Below are positions 17,779 through 27,040 of a stretch of 64,000 bases of DNA, piece by piece. The translations under genes were made by a program, and so were the position numbers. This stretch comes from CAWFZT01 sp963820415 (GTDB lineage Bacteria; Chloroflexota; Anaerolineae; Anaerolineales; Anaerolineaceae). The stretch spans positions 186,001-250,000 of the forward strand of contig CAWFZT010000008.1 in assembly GCA_963820415.1 (NCBI GenBank), read 5' to 3'. The notes beneath the pieces are model-generated. The model made no database searches. It saw nothing but the letters and a program-made list of their open reading frames with translations, and was not told the origin of the DNA. Within the stretch, counting starts at the first letter, position 1. Every line of letters begins with the position of its first letter.

Positions 17779-19427
17779 GCGAATAAGCCGTCAGCCAGCC
17801 ATTCTCATCCGTAATATACAGCACCCCGTTGGCCACGATCGGGCTTTCCCAGTGGAAACGGGCTACCTGGGGATCGCTCCACACCTGGTTGCCGGTCAGC
17901 GGGTCGAGGGCGCGGATTCCACCACTGCTGGCATAGAACAATATTCCATTTACCACGATTGGGGAGGTCCCTCCCACCGGCTGGGTCCATTGCGACTGAA
18001 GGGCAGGCGTCCCGTCGCGGTCGACCGCCAGCTTCAACCCGGAAATGCCGTTGGCGCTGGCAATGAAAGCCCACGTGCTGCCACCGGCCGGGTTGACCCA
18101 CACCGCCGGCTGGGTGTACACCCCGTCCCCCTGCGGGAGCGGCAGGGTCTGCCCTACCTCGCCGCCGCTGTGGCCTGGTCCGCCCTGCCCGCTCAGGTTG
18201 TCCAGGTTAATCAGGCGCAGTATCCCATCTTTGCCGCTTTGCAGTGCCAGGTGGCGCACTTTACTTTGCGGCGGAACAGGCAGGATGGCCGGGGCGGTCG
18301 TACCCAGGTCCTGGTCGGTCACGTCCAACTGGTTGAAATTGTCCGGCGTGTAGCTGTCCAGCGGTCCGCCGTTGGCCCCGCTTCCGTCCAGGTTCAGGGC
18401 GAAGACTGTATCGCCCCAATCGTACAGGCCGGGGTTGAAATGCCCGTTGCCGGTGACCATGTAGATTTTGTGCGTGTCCGGATCGTAAATCACCGGGGCG
18501 CGCGACCAGATGCCCGACTGCACATTCGGACAGTCCGGGGAGCCCGGCCTCTGCAAGAAGTGCACGGTCTGGTTGCTGCACAGTGAGTTGAACACACGCT
18601 GGCTGGCATTGGCCAGGTTGATGGCGGTGATATGCCCCTGGTAATCGCCCCGGTCGCCCAGGTAGCCGCTGTTGGCCACGTACAGGTAGCTGCTGCCGTC
18701 CAGCGCGCTGACAATGCTCAAAGAGGCTGAGCCTTTTTCGTTGAAAGGTTTGGTGGTGGCCAGCTCCGGCCAGCCGCCGCCCTTGATCTCCTGCCCGTCG
18801 CCCACCTGGTATTTGTGCACGTAACCGTCCAGGCCGTAGCTGTAGACAAACTGGCGGTTGGGATCGATGGCCGGCGAAGAAGTGGTGTAACAGGGTTGGG
18901 ATCCCAGGTTGATCAGGCAGCCGTTCGGGCCGTACTGCTGCGCCCACACCCGGGCGCCCGTGCCGGCGTCCAGGGCGGTAATGTACCCATCCTTGGTGGT
19001 GAGGAAGAGCAAATCCACCGTCCCCTGGGCAGTTTGTACGCCGTGCAGGTAAGCCGGGGCGCCATCCGCCACGGCGGGCAGGTTGATCTGGAATAGTTGC
19101 TGCACGCCGGCCACGTTGGCGGGGGTGATACGCCTTTCCAGCGTGTTGTTGCCGCTGTGCTGGGCGTTTCCGTTGAACTGCGGCCAATCGTAAGCCTGGT
19201 AAGAGGACGCCGGGGTACTGTGGAGTATTTTGCGGGCTGGGAGAAGGAGCAGGGGTGAGGGTATGGATGATCTCCACGGCGACATGCGTGCTGGTGGGAG
19301 CCACGGCCGTGGAATTCACCTGGGGGGAAGCCTGGCTGGTGCAGGCCATAATGAACAGCATCCCAGCCAGCAGGAGGCTGAGGGAGGCGCGGAAACGGAA
19401 GTGAGGAATGATCATAATAAATACCAT
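17741..19427 (-). pseudogene. PQQ-repeat (beta-propeller) lipoprotein with a frameshift near 19,213
   Basis: The first frame gives a lipoprotein signal (LLLAGMLFIMAC) and a Thr/Pro linker. A one-base shift in a CCCC run near 19,213 leads to the second frame, which carries about 490 residues of PQQ-type beta-propeller (DWPQFNGNAQHSG, TTKDGYITALDAGTGARVW, GGIRALDPLTGNQVW). Removing one C restores a continuous protein. Such proteins are extracellular propellers, some of them PQQ-dependent dehydrogenases; catalytic residues are not evident. The 3' end overlaps the kinase-like gene by 38 bases. Confidence 0.75.
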
Positions 19428-19622
19428 TAAAGTAACAGATAATATACCATCATTATATCAATTTAGGCCAATAAATTCAAACCAGCGGTATTCTAATTCA
19501 TTCCGTGAAATTGTAGTTTTTTACGCCGATCCTTACTCCGACCTGTTTTCCCCACAGCATACATAATACCAGGCTTACCACCTGCCAGTTCGAAAAATTT
19601 AATGGCGCTCGAACACAGATAG

Positions 19623-19886
19623 TTAAACTGGATCACAATGCATGCATTTGTTAACTTTAAATCCGTCATCAATAGCAAACTTTTCAGCTTCATTTAAGCT
19701 AAATGGACCACGCCAACATCCATTTTCCTCGTTTGAAGTATTGTGAGTACCTTTCCCTTCCTTACATTGAGAACAAGTCGAATAATGTATCCTAGCTTGC
19801 CGACCATTAGCCTGCCAATTCTCGTACACGAAATATCTTGTCTTGGTATTTCGTAGATTTTCATTTGTTCTAGTTTTCCCGTCCAT
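19623..19886 (-). CDS. Small Cys-rich (zinc-binding-like) hypothetical protein
   Basis: 87 residues, much more AT-rich than the flanking genes. Cysteine pairs CSQC and CMHC plus a central Cys suggest one zinc site. NTKTRYFVYENWQANGRQARIHYSTC reads like a small DNA/RNA-associated fold, but no family is recognised. At 19,500-19,610, minus strand, a related phrase (NFSNWQV in one frame) may be debris of a second copy. Probably acquired horizontally. Confidence 0.5.
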   Translation of the reverse strand: MDGKTRTNENLRNTKTRYFVYENWQANGRQARIHYSTCSQCKEGKGTHNTSNEENGCWRGPFSLNEAEKFAIDDGFKVNKCMHCDPV

Positions 19887-19962
19887 CCAATCCTCCTTAT
19901 TACCAGAGCACCATCAATTTTTTTTATTCTTAACCATTTACTTGCGCATCAACTCCTCTATC

Positions 19963-20658
19963 CTAATTATCTTTATTTCCCGGCGGTATCCTATGGGCTA
20001 ATCTTACCGCTTCACGGCATTTTTTGATTTGGGCTTGAATGTCCGGTATATCATATTTTATTGCTTCATGCTTCGACACAAGCTCTTCAAGAAGCTTGAA
20101 TGCCCTTGGATCTCTGGGGTTGGTTTCAACGGCTTTGATATAAAACACTGCTGCCTCTGGATATTTACCCTGCCCTTCCATCGATATTCCAAGGTTTTTA
20201 TAGGCGTTATGTTTACGAGGTTCAATCTTTATGGCCGCTCTGCAATAGGATTCTGCTTCTACATACTTATTGAAGTAATTCAAGCAATAACCCAAATTAT
20301 TATTGATAAAATACCACGTCGCTCTGTTTGTGGGTTCGAGGGAGAGGGCCTGTGAATAGAAGACGATAGCTGTTTCATAGTCTTGAGTCTTTTCCATTAA
20401 ACAACCCATAGCTAAAAGATAGGACGCCTTTTTCTCTGGGTCATCTGTATTCGCCATGAGCCGATTAAGATATTGTGTGGCTATTTCAGGATGTCCAATC
20501 TGACTGTTAAGGCAAGCTAGATTAAAAATGGTCTGTTCTAATTGCTTTTCATGATACGCTAACTTTTTCAAGAGTATCTTCTCGGCCTCTGCTGCTGAAA
20601 CACGCTTTCCTTTTGGCTCTGGAGGGATTGGCATACGAAAAGGAATTTTGTCTGGCAT
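19963..20658 (-). CDS. TPR-repeat protein
   Basis: 231 residues, AT-rich. At least four tetratricopeptide-like units are visible between residues about 40 and 190 (ASYLLAMGCLMEKTQDYETA, NNNLGYCLNYFNKYVEAESY, YKNLGISMEGQGKYPEAAVF). No signal peptide. TPRs mediate protein-protein contacts; the partner is unknown. The base composition matches the small Cys-rich gene next to it rather than the chromosomal background. Confidence 0.8.
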   Translation of the reverse strand: MPDKIPFRMPIPPEPKGKRVSAAEAEKILLKKLAYHEKQLEQTIFNLACLNSQIGHPEIATQYLNRLMANTDDPEKKASYLLAMGCLMEKTQDYETAIVFYSQALSLEPTNRATWYFINNNLGYCLNYFNKYVEAESYCRAAIKIEPRKHNAYKNLGISMEGQGKYPEAAVFYIKAVETNPRDPRAFKLLEELVSKHEAIKYDIPDIQAQIKKCREAVRLAHRIPPGNKDN

Positions 20659-20807
20659 GGTTCACCTCACGAAATTGTTGGACATTCCAACATAAAATTA
20701 CCTGAATTTTTCCATTGAAGCTTGATAGCTTAACTTTATAATAATAAAATCATTGTAGCACTTCAAAAATAATAAATCTGAGAAATAATTAATTCAGAAT
20801 TCTGTGT

Positions 20808-20813
20808 TATAAT
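20808..20813 (+). promoter_or_regulatory. deaD: Putative -10 box of the DEAD-box helicase gene
   Basis: A perfect TATAAT about 98 bases upstream of the start codon; the -35 region is poor. Transcription from here would produce a leader of about 90 bases containing two hairpins. Confidence 0.5.
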
Positions 20814-20861
20814 CCCGACCTTGGCGGCTTATCCGCCAGCAGTGATCGTGCTCGGTTTTTG

Positions 20862-20897
20862 GCGCCTTGCCGGTTTCAGCAAGGCGCTTTATTATTT
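20862..20897 (+). terminator. Terminator-like hairpin in the deaD leader (possible attenuator)
   Basis: GCGCCTTGC (20862-20870) pairs perfectly with GCAAGGCGC (20879-20887) across an 8-base loop, followed by TTTATTATTT. A smaller hairpin (GGCGG...CCGCC) precedes it at 20823-20837. The structure lies between the probable promoter and the AGGAG of deaD, so it would stop transcription before the gene unless read through. Confidence 0.6.
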
Positions 20898-20911
20898 CAG
20901 GAGAAAGTTGA

Positions 20912-22624
20912 ATGGATTCACCCTTTGTAAATTTGGGCCTGCATAACCAGTTTATCCAGGCCGTTGAGCAGCTCAATTTCGACCAACCCACCCCCATCCA
21001 GACCGCCGCTATTCCCGCCCTGCTGGAAGGTCGCGACGTGGTCGGGCAGGCGCAGACTGGCACCGGGAAGACGGCCGCCTTCGCCCTGCCCATGCTGCAG
21101 AAAATCCAACCGGGCAAGGGCACCGTGCAGGCCCTGGTGCTAGCCCCTACGCGCGAGCTGGCCATCCAGGTGGCCGAAGCCACCAGCCAGATGGCCTGCC
21201 ATTCACCGGCGCGCATCCTGGCCATCTACGGCGGGCAGCCTTATCGCATCCAGACCCGCCAGTTGGAACACGGCGTGGACGTGGTGGTCGGCACCCCCGG
21301 CCGCCTTCTGGACCTGATCGACCAGGGCGTGCTCGACCTGGGCGAGGTGCGCTTCCTGGTGCTGGACGAGGCCGACGAAATGCTCGAAATGGGTTTCATC
21401 GAGGACGTGCAGACCATCATGGCGCATATCCCCACCAAAGTGCAGACAGCTCTCTTCTCCGCTACCCTGCCCCCGGCGGTGCGCAAGATGGCCGAAAAGT
21501 ACCTGACCGACCCGCAAGAAATCCTGATCCACCCCGAGCAGCGCACGGTGGCCGAAACTGACCAGCGCCTCTGCCGGGTGAAAGAAGACCATAAACTATC
21601 AGCGCTCACCCGCCTGATCGAAATGGGCGAGGTGACCAGCGCCCTGATTTTCACCCGCACGCGACTGCGCGCCCAGGAATTGGCCGATGAATTGATCCAG
21701 CGCGGCTACCCGGCTGAAGCGCTGCACGGCGATTTGAACCAATCCAGGCGTGAGTACGTGCTCAACCGCTTCCGCCAGCACGCCATCAGCATGCTGGTGG
21801 CCACGGATGTAGCGGCGCGCGGGTTGGATATCGAAGACGTCTCGCACGTCATCAACTACGACCTGCCGGCGGATGGCGAAGATTACGTCCACCGCATCGG
21901 GCGCACCGGGCGGGCCGGGAAAAAAGGCATCGCCATCACTTTCCTCACCCCGCGGGAGGGCGGCTTGATGAGCCACATCCAGGCTTTTACCCGCCAGAAA
22001 ATCGCCGAAATGCCGCTACCTACCCGTGAAGATGTACTCGCCAGCCGCGACGAACACTTTATCAAGCGCCTGACCGAACAGCTCAGCGGCAAAGACTTCG
22101 AACGCTCGCGCCGCCTGGTGGCCAGGTTGGCCGAGTCACAGATGGACCTGGCCGACATCGCTGCCGCCGCCATTCAACTGGCGCGCGCCGGGGAATCCCT
22201 CCTCAAACTCGATGCGCCCGTCGAAACCGCCAAACCCAGAACTGAGGTTACCTTTGACCGGAAGGTCAGAAACGACGAGCTCTTCCAGGCAGAAAGGCCC
22301 GTTCACGCCGACCGGAACCCCCCTTTCAAACCTGGCAAGACATGGCAGGAAGGCAGCCAAACCCAGCCGCGCCACCAGCAGGAACCCGGCATGGTGACGC
22401 TGTGGATGAACCTGGGGAACACGCACGGGCTGCGTCCCGGCGATGTGGTCGGCGCCATTGCCAGCGAAGTGGGTATTCCAGGCCGCGCCATCGGTGAGAT
22501 CGATATCCGCACCGACCACACTTTCGTGGATGTCCTTGAAAAACACGTTCGCACCGTCCTGCGCAGCAGCGATGGGCAGTATTTTCTGCACGGCAAATCG
22601 GTGACCCTGCGCCTGGCTAACTGA
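20912..22624 (+). CDS. deaD: DEAD-box ATP-dependent RNA helicase
   Basis: 570 residues with all family motifs: FDQPTPIQ (Q motif), AQTGTGKT, PTRELA, TPGRLLD, DEAD, SATL, VATDVAARGLD and HRIGRTGRAG. After the RecA pair comes a helical segment and a C-terminal DbpA-like RNA-binding domain (WMNLGNTHGLRPGDVVGAI...VDVLEKHV). This is the DeaD/CsdA architecture, used in ribosome assembly and RNA unwinding in the cold. AGGAG lies eight bases before the ATG. Confidence 0.95.
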   Translation: MDSPFVNLGLHNQFIQAVEQLNFDQPTPIQTAAIPALLEGRDVVGQAQTGTGKTAAFALPMLQKIQPGKGTVQALVLAPTRELAIQVAEATSQMACHSPARILAIYGGQPYRIQTRQLEHGVDVVVGTPGRLLDLIDQGVLDLGEVRFLVLDEADEMLEMGFIEDVQTIMAHIPTKVQTALFSATLPPAVRKMAEKYLTDPQEILIHPEQRTVAETDQRLCRVKEDHKLSALTRLIEMGEVTSALIFTRTRLRAQELADELIQRGYPAEALHGDLNQSRREYVLNRFRQHAISMLVATDVAARGLDIEDVSHVINYDLPADGEDYVHRIGRTGRAGKKGIAITFLTPREGGLMSHIQAFTRQKIAEMPLPTREDVLASRDEHFIKRLTEQLSGKDFERSRRLVARLAESQMDLADIAAAAIQLARAGESLLKLDAPVETAKPRTEVTFDRKVRNDELFQAERPVHADRNPPFKPGKTWQEGSQTQPRHQQEPGMVTLWMNLGNTHGLRPGDVVGAIASEVGIPGRAIGEIDIRTDHTFVDVLEKHVRTVLRSSDGQYFLHGKSVTLRLAN

Positions 22625-22655
22625 AAAGCGCGGTTTTTGCAGCCGTCAATGGGAG

Positions 22656-23630
22656 CTACGGCACGATCACCTTGATCGCCCCCGGCTTGACCCTCACTAC
22701 CACCGGGGTGTGCCCGATCATCTCGCCGTCGCCTTCCACATCCACCGGCGGGTCGGCGGTGACTTTGATCTCGGCCCCCTGCCAGTGCGGAAAGATGTCG
22801 AGGTCCTCGGTGCGACCGACCACCCGCGAAGCCACCGTCAGCAGGCTGCCCAGGTCGGCTTTGCGGATGACAAATACGTCCAGCAGGCCGTCGCTGATGC
22901 TCACAGTGGGCGAGAGCATCAGGCCGGGCAAACCGAAATTGGCAGCATTGGCAATCGTGCACGACTGCCCCTCGATGAAAATATCTTTACCGTCGATGGT
23001 CAGGTGAAAATTGGAGGGTTTGCAGGAGTTGAGCGCTTCGATGGTCGCCATGGCGTAAGCCACCACGCCAAAACGGTCTATCAGGTCGCGGTCGGCCTCC
23101 TTGACGATGATGGCTTCCAGGCCGAATCCGGCGCGCATCATGAAGCAGGTATCGTTGACAAAAGCGGCGTCGATGGACTTGACCTGATGGGCGGGGTTGA
23201 CCAGCAGGGCACAAGAATCACGCAAAAGACGTGGCAGGTTGAGCTCGGTCGCCAGGACGTTACCGGTCCCACCGGGTAGAATGGCCAACGGCACCTGGCT
23301 GCCAACCATACCGGCCGCCACATCCATGATCGAGCCATCCCCACCGTACACCGCCACGATATCCACTCCCTCCTGGATGGCCCGCCGGGCATGGTGCTGT
23401 CCGTCGCCGAACTGGTTGGTCAGGCGGATATCCCAATGATAGCCGGCCTCGTGGAAAACGCGGTTGAAGGTCTTGAGCAGCGGGCTGTTTTGCCCGGCGG
23501 CCGGGTTGAGGATGACGGTCAGGCGCCCGACCTTCTTCTGGAAGGGCAGGACACGCCTCAGCCGGCCGAGCAGGCTCGGGCGGATCTTGACGGGGATGGT
23601 GGCAGAGGGGTCTTTAGCGAAGAGGCTCAT
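22656..23630 (-). CDS. Diacylglycerol/lipid kinase-family protein (YegS/DgkB-like)
   Basis: 324 residues. Motifs: LNPAAGQNS near the start of the catalytic domain, VYGGDGSIMDVAAGM, and LPGGTGNVLATELNLP. These are the ATP-binding and phosphoryl-transfer signatures of the DAGK catalytic superfamily. Likely phosphorylates a lipid or sphingoid alcohol at the inner membrane face. It converges with deaD. Confidence 0.9.
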   Translation of the reverse strand: MSLFAKDPSATIPVKIRPSLLGRLRRVLPFQKKVGRLTVILNPAAGQNSPLLKTFNRVFHEAGYHWDIRLTNQFGDGQHHARRAIQEGVDIVAVYGGDGSIMDVAAGMVGSQVPLAILPGGTGNVLATELNLPRLLRDSCALLVNPAHQVKSIDAAFVNDTCFMMRAGFGLEAIIVKEADRDLIDRFGVVAYAMATIEALNSCKPSNFHLTIDGKDIFIEGQSCTIANAANFGLPGLMLSPTVSISDGLLDVFVIRKADLGSLLTVASRVVGRTEDLDIFPHWQGAEIKVTADPPVDVEGDGEMIGHTPVVVRVKPGAIKVIVP

Positions 23631-23671
23631 GCATTTAATTTACCACAAACGTGGCAAATTTACGATCAGTC

Positions 23672-23815
23672 TTATTCAAGAACCCGGCGGATAACATACT
23701 GGAGGAACTGACCCAAAACAGGGATCATGTGGATCTGCCCGTCCAGGTCGATGATGGCGAGCCAGTAGTTACTGACGCCGACCAGGGGTTCGACCGCCCA
23801 ATCCCAGGAAAGCAC
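23672..23815 (-). pseudogene. Short gene remnant (47 codons)
   Basis: A GTG-initiated frame reads like protein (WDWAVEPLVGV, WLAIIDLDGQIHMIPVLG) but is only 47 codons long and has a stop immediately upstream. Probably the tail of a decayed gene. The rest of 23,631-23,972 holds only the hairpin at 23,845-23,876. Confidence 0.3.
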
Positions 23816-23844
23816 CCTTTACTACCTTGTTAGGCGAGAGGGAT

Positions 23845-23876
23845 GCCGTACCCAGGCATGTACGGGCGGGTTTTTT
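23845..23876 (+). terminator. Intrinsic terminator-like hairpin on the plus strand
   Basis: GCCGTAC (23845-23851) pairs with GTACGGGC (23860-23867), followed by GGG and TTTTTT (23871-23876). No plus-strand gene ends here, so it may belong to an unannotated transcript or a decayed locus. Confidence 0.45.
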
Positions 23877-23972
23877 CACGTTGATCACCCTTTCCAAGAA
23901 TCTTCTGTTTTGTTATTACTTATCTCTCTTGCACACGTTAGCAAAGTTGGATGTTAGTTAGGCTATTCTGGA

Positions 23973-25008
23973 CTAGTGTGGTAATAGATTTGGAATCACC
24001 TTCTTCAATTCAATAACCGGTACCGGGCAGTCTTTCCAATCGTTTTCCCAGCAAACTACGTAGTGGCATTTTCTTTTCGTTTTCAGGTGTGCTTTAAATC
24101 CACTCGCTCTAAATTCAAATTCTATGTACTTTCGTACATAACCATTGGAGACTTTCATAAAGACAGCTGCATCGGGAAATCTAGTACGAATAACTTCAAT
24201 TATTGGAAACCCCAGCTCTTCTCGGAACCCTACAAATAATGCGACTACGCCCATTTCGTTAGTTGGAGTCCAGCGCATGACACCTAGTTCCATTGGGTCT
24301 CCTACAATATCATCAATGTCATCCGATTCTTCATCCACTGTCAGGATGACCTCCCCATCTTTGAGAATATCCTGATCGATGACAAAATTATCTTCTTTTA
24401 ATTCTACGTATGAGGAAATAAGAGCCAAAAACCAATCCACTTCATGTGGCTGAAGTTCATATTGGTCTCGGAATTTTATAGCCGACTGGCTAAACTGGAT
24501 ATAATTTTTCCCCCAATCGTTACCTTTCAAATTATCCAATCTACCCAGGATAGATAAACCATCTTGTGTTGCATTCACCCAAACATTGTTATTTATAGGG
24601 TCAGCAAGGTAGAGTAGGAGGGTAGCTAAACCTTTACTGGCCCCTTTTACTTTTAATATCCTTTAGACAAATATTTAGAGCGCTTTCGACTCCTTTGTTC
24701 GAAAAAAGTAGTTCATCTAGCCATTTAGATAGTATATCTGGCTCAGTCTGAAATATTAGATTACGGTTAGGAGTTGCTAGAAGGGCTCCAAACCAGTGTT
24801 TGCTACCTTCATAAATATCAACCGTATCGAATATTTGATTGAGAATATCTTGGGTATAACGACCTCTGTATTCCTGTAATAACTGCCAAGCACGCTTTTC
24901 TCTTTCAACCTTATATTGGAAGTCTCTTGCTTGAAAGTGTTTATAGATCTGGTTTTCTTTTATCTTTTTAATTAAATCCTTTTCATTGTTTAATAGAATC
25001 TCGGTCAT
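23973..25008 (-). pseudogene. Putative HhH/nuclease-like protein split by a frameshift near 24,650
   Basis: A first frame from ATG 25008 gives 124 residues (MTEILLNNEKDLIKKIKENQ...). After NICLKD the protein continues in the next frame as VKGASKGLATLLLYLADP...VWVNATQDGLSIL, a helix-hairpin-helix-like pattern, to 23973. The shift falls in a TTAAAAGTAAAAGGGG run, so one indel restores about 340 residues. The C-terminus (YIEFEF, CHYVVCWEND, VIELKK) resembles a PD-(D/E)XK-type nuclease core. The gene is strikingly AT-rich and lies 32 bases downstream of another putative endonuclease gene. Function is inferred from motifs only. Confidence 0.55.
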
Positions 25009-25040
25009 TTTTTTATTCCTTTCTCTACTTATTCAAGAAA

Positions 25041-26036
25041 CTATTGTCCCTTTTCAAATACCCATGGATATCGCGCATAAATATATTCTACCCATCCTTT
25101 TATCTCTGGTAAATCTTCTCCCGAAAGCGTTCCAAAAAGCTGCTCGGTACCTACGCTGGCGAACTTTCCCTCGGGCTTGACCAGTTTTTTCCAAACCTCG
25201 ATGGCGGTCCCGCCAATTCCTTCCAATTCAGGAGAGGTGATTTTATGGAAATCGGTATTATGGGCCGGTGCAATATGTAAAAGACTGACCAGATCTGCGC
25301 CATTTTCGTGTACTTTTTCCATCTCCTGGGTCAGGAACTGCTGGCGCATAAACTGGTAGAAAGGCTCGTAAAACAGGGCATCAAAACTTGGTAAAAAGGT
25401 CTTATTGATTGGGCAGTCGTCTGGATCATAGAGATGACGGTAAATCTTAGTTCGGTCTTTGCCAGGTTTGGAGAATTTCAGGCAAGTCCCACCGTAAAAT
25501 TCGGTGTATTTCCATTCAATTAAAACAGTATGTATTCGCTGGTCTATCTGCCTGAACCTGACGGCTGCGTCTGTACTGGTGTAGTTTGCGCCGCGGGTGC
25601 GTTTTCCGTTGCGTGAAATCTTCTCACCCAGGTAATTTTCACAACCTATCCATTCAAAGGTAACAAACTGCTCATCTTCAACCGGCAGCATTTCCTGCAA
25701 TTGCGGAAAAATGGGCCGCAGCAACCGTGCCAAAGTGTACGGTTTATCTGCAAACGGAAAGAGAAAGTTGACGCAGCAAACCTGTGAATTGCACAGGTGG
25801 TTGCTTGGCTTGCCGTCATGCCCATCGTGCCACTTGATCTCATGCTTGGCAAAGAAGTCAGGCGCGGTTTTCCGTATTTCCGGGTAAAGGTTCTGCTCGG
25901 CATATTCGACCGGAAAACAAAAAGGACGGTATTTTGTCCTATAAAAGCCTTCGGCACGTGCAACCTCAGAAAAATATGGCGAGCTGACTTTGAAATCTGC
26001 CAGTCTCTCCTTTTCGCTTTCGAGAAATGCACCCAT
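25041..26036 (-). CDS. Putative restriction endonuclease (PGN_0703-like)
   Basis: 331 residues. A central HLCNSQVCCVNFLFPF segment and a later TVLIEWKYTEFYGG (E-x-K after a hydrophobic strand, with upstream Asp in STDAAV) match the PD-(D/E)XK core of PGN_0703-type putative restriction endonucleases. No methyltransferase gene is adjacent, so the target may be modified or foreign DNA. It is upstream of the frameshifted nuclease-like gene and probably in the same operon. Start at ATG 26036. Confidence 0.6.
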   Translation of the reverse strand: MGAFLESEKERLADFKVSSPYFSEVARAEGFYRTKYRPFCFPVEYAEQNLYPEIRKTAPDFFAKHEIKWHDGHDGKPSNHLCNSQVCCVNFLFPFADKPYTLARLLRPIFPQLQEMLPVEDEQFVTFEWIGCENYLGEKISRNGKRTRGANYTSTDAAVRFRQIDQRIHTVLIEWKYTEFYGGTCLKFSKPGKDRTKIYRHLYDPDDCPINKTFLPSFDALFYEPFYQFMRQQFLTQEMEKVHENGADLVSLLHIAPAHNTDFHKITSPELEGIGGTAIEVWKKLVKPEGKFASVGTEQLFGTLSGEDLPEIKGWVEYIYARYPWVFEKGQ

Positions 26037-26194
26037 TTTTGACCCTTCTATTGTTGAAAATTATTTATGTGGATGTACTTACCGTGGTCTTTTTACTTTT
26101 TCCACCCTCTTCTATCTCATTATAGCTGAATTAGGTTTGTTGCGGGCCCAAACCTTGCCAAGGCTGCGAACAAGGATTTTTATGTGGCGGGTCA

Positions 26195-26255
26195 GTAGGG
26201 GAGGATCTGGGCCATAAGTGATCGACGCCATCCATTGTCCAGACCCTTCCCTACG
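26195..26255. repeat. Intergenic palindrome family A, copy 2
   Basis: GTAGGGGAGGATCTGGGC and GTCCAGACCCTTCCCTACG are near-complementary ends of a 61-base element. It sits in the 287-base gap between the endonuclease gene and the amber-split membrane protein; nothing else is seen in that gap. Confidence 0.75.
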
Positions 26256-26323
26256 TTGGCCTTCATTTGCTTTGATTGCCGTCATTCGCTCTTCCCGCCG
26301 CACTAGACAATATTAGCCTAGAA

Positions 26324-27040
26324 TTAGTGAGGTTTTTTGGTTGGTTTTGGAGGGTGGGGTTTTTGGGTTGGGTGCACGGGGTGAGGTTTTTGGGTCGAAG
26401 GTATGGGGGTGGCATTGGGAGTGTACGTGGGCAAGGGACCAGGTGGTATGGCTTCAGTCGAATAAGGCGTCGGGGTATCCGTGTATATCGCCGCCGGTGC
26501 AGTTTCGGTGAGTAGAGGGACCGTTTGACTGATTGCTGGGGTATTGGGCGCAGAGAAAGCTTTCGTGGCTGATGGAAGAGGAGTTTGTGTACCCGTGAAC
26601 ACAGGCTGCGGGGATTTCTGCAGGGTGGGGGTCCACGTCGGGCTTGGGATGGTATTGAGAGAATTGAATGGTGTTGCTGTAGGTACTGGAGATAGAAGTT
26701 CAGCCGTAACAGAAGCTAACCGCAAGGCAATATCGCCTGGTTGAAGACCAGCATCTCTCATTTTATCGCCAATAATAGCCAGACCAATATTCTGCACCTG
26801 CCCGGTCGGCTGGGTGCCGCTGTAATCTGCCGTTGATCTGGCCAACAAAGATGCCGGCAAGATAACGTCTTTCTGGTTGAGGTTCATCCACTAAATCAGG
26901 ATCATCACCAGCAGGCAAACTATTCCCAGCAGCAGAACCAATACCAATGATTTTGCCCAAAAATATCGCCCAGGTGTCCTTTTCTCTCGAAACGGTCCGG
27001 GCACCTTCCCCTCAAGCTGGTCTTTAGAATCAAGGCTCAT
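26324..27040 (-). pseudogene. Membrane-anchored Pro/Thr-rich protein interrupted by an in-frame TAG
   Basis: From ATG 27040 (overlapping the HD-GYP stop as ATGA) 49 residues end in a hydrophobic helix (SLVLVLLLGIVCLLVMILI) and TAG at 26893-26891. The same frame then continues as WMNLNQKDVILPASLLARST..., followed by a long Thr/Pro-rich tail typical of Anaerolineae surface proteins. Either the TAG is a nonsense mutation or error, or the second part restarts at ATG 26887, without an anchor. No frameshift is needed to join the two parts. Confidence 0.6.
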
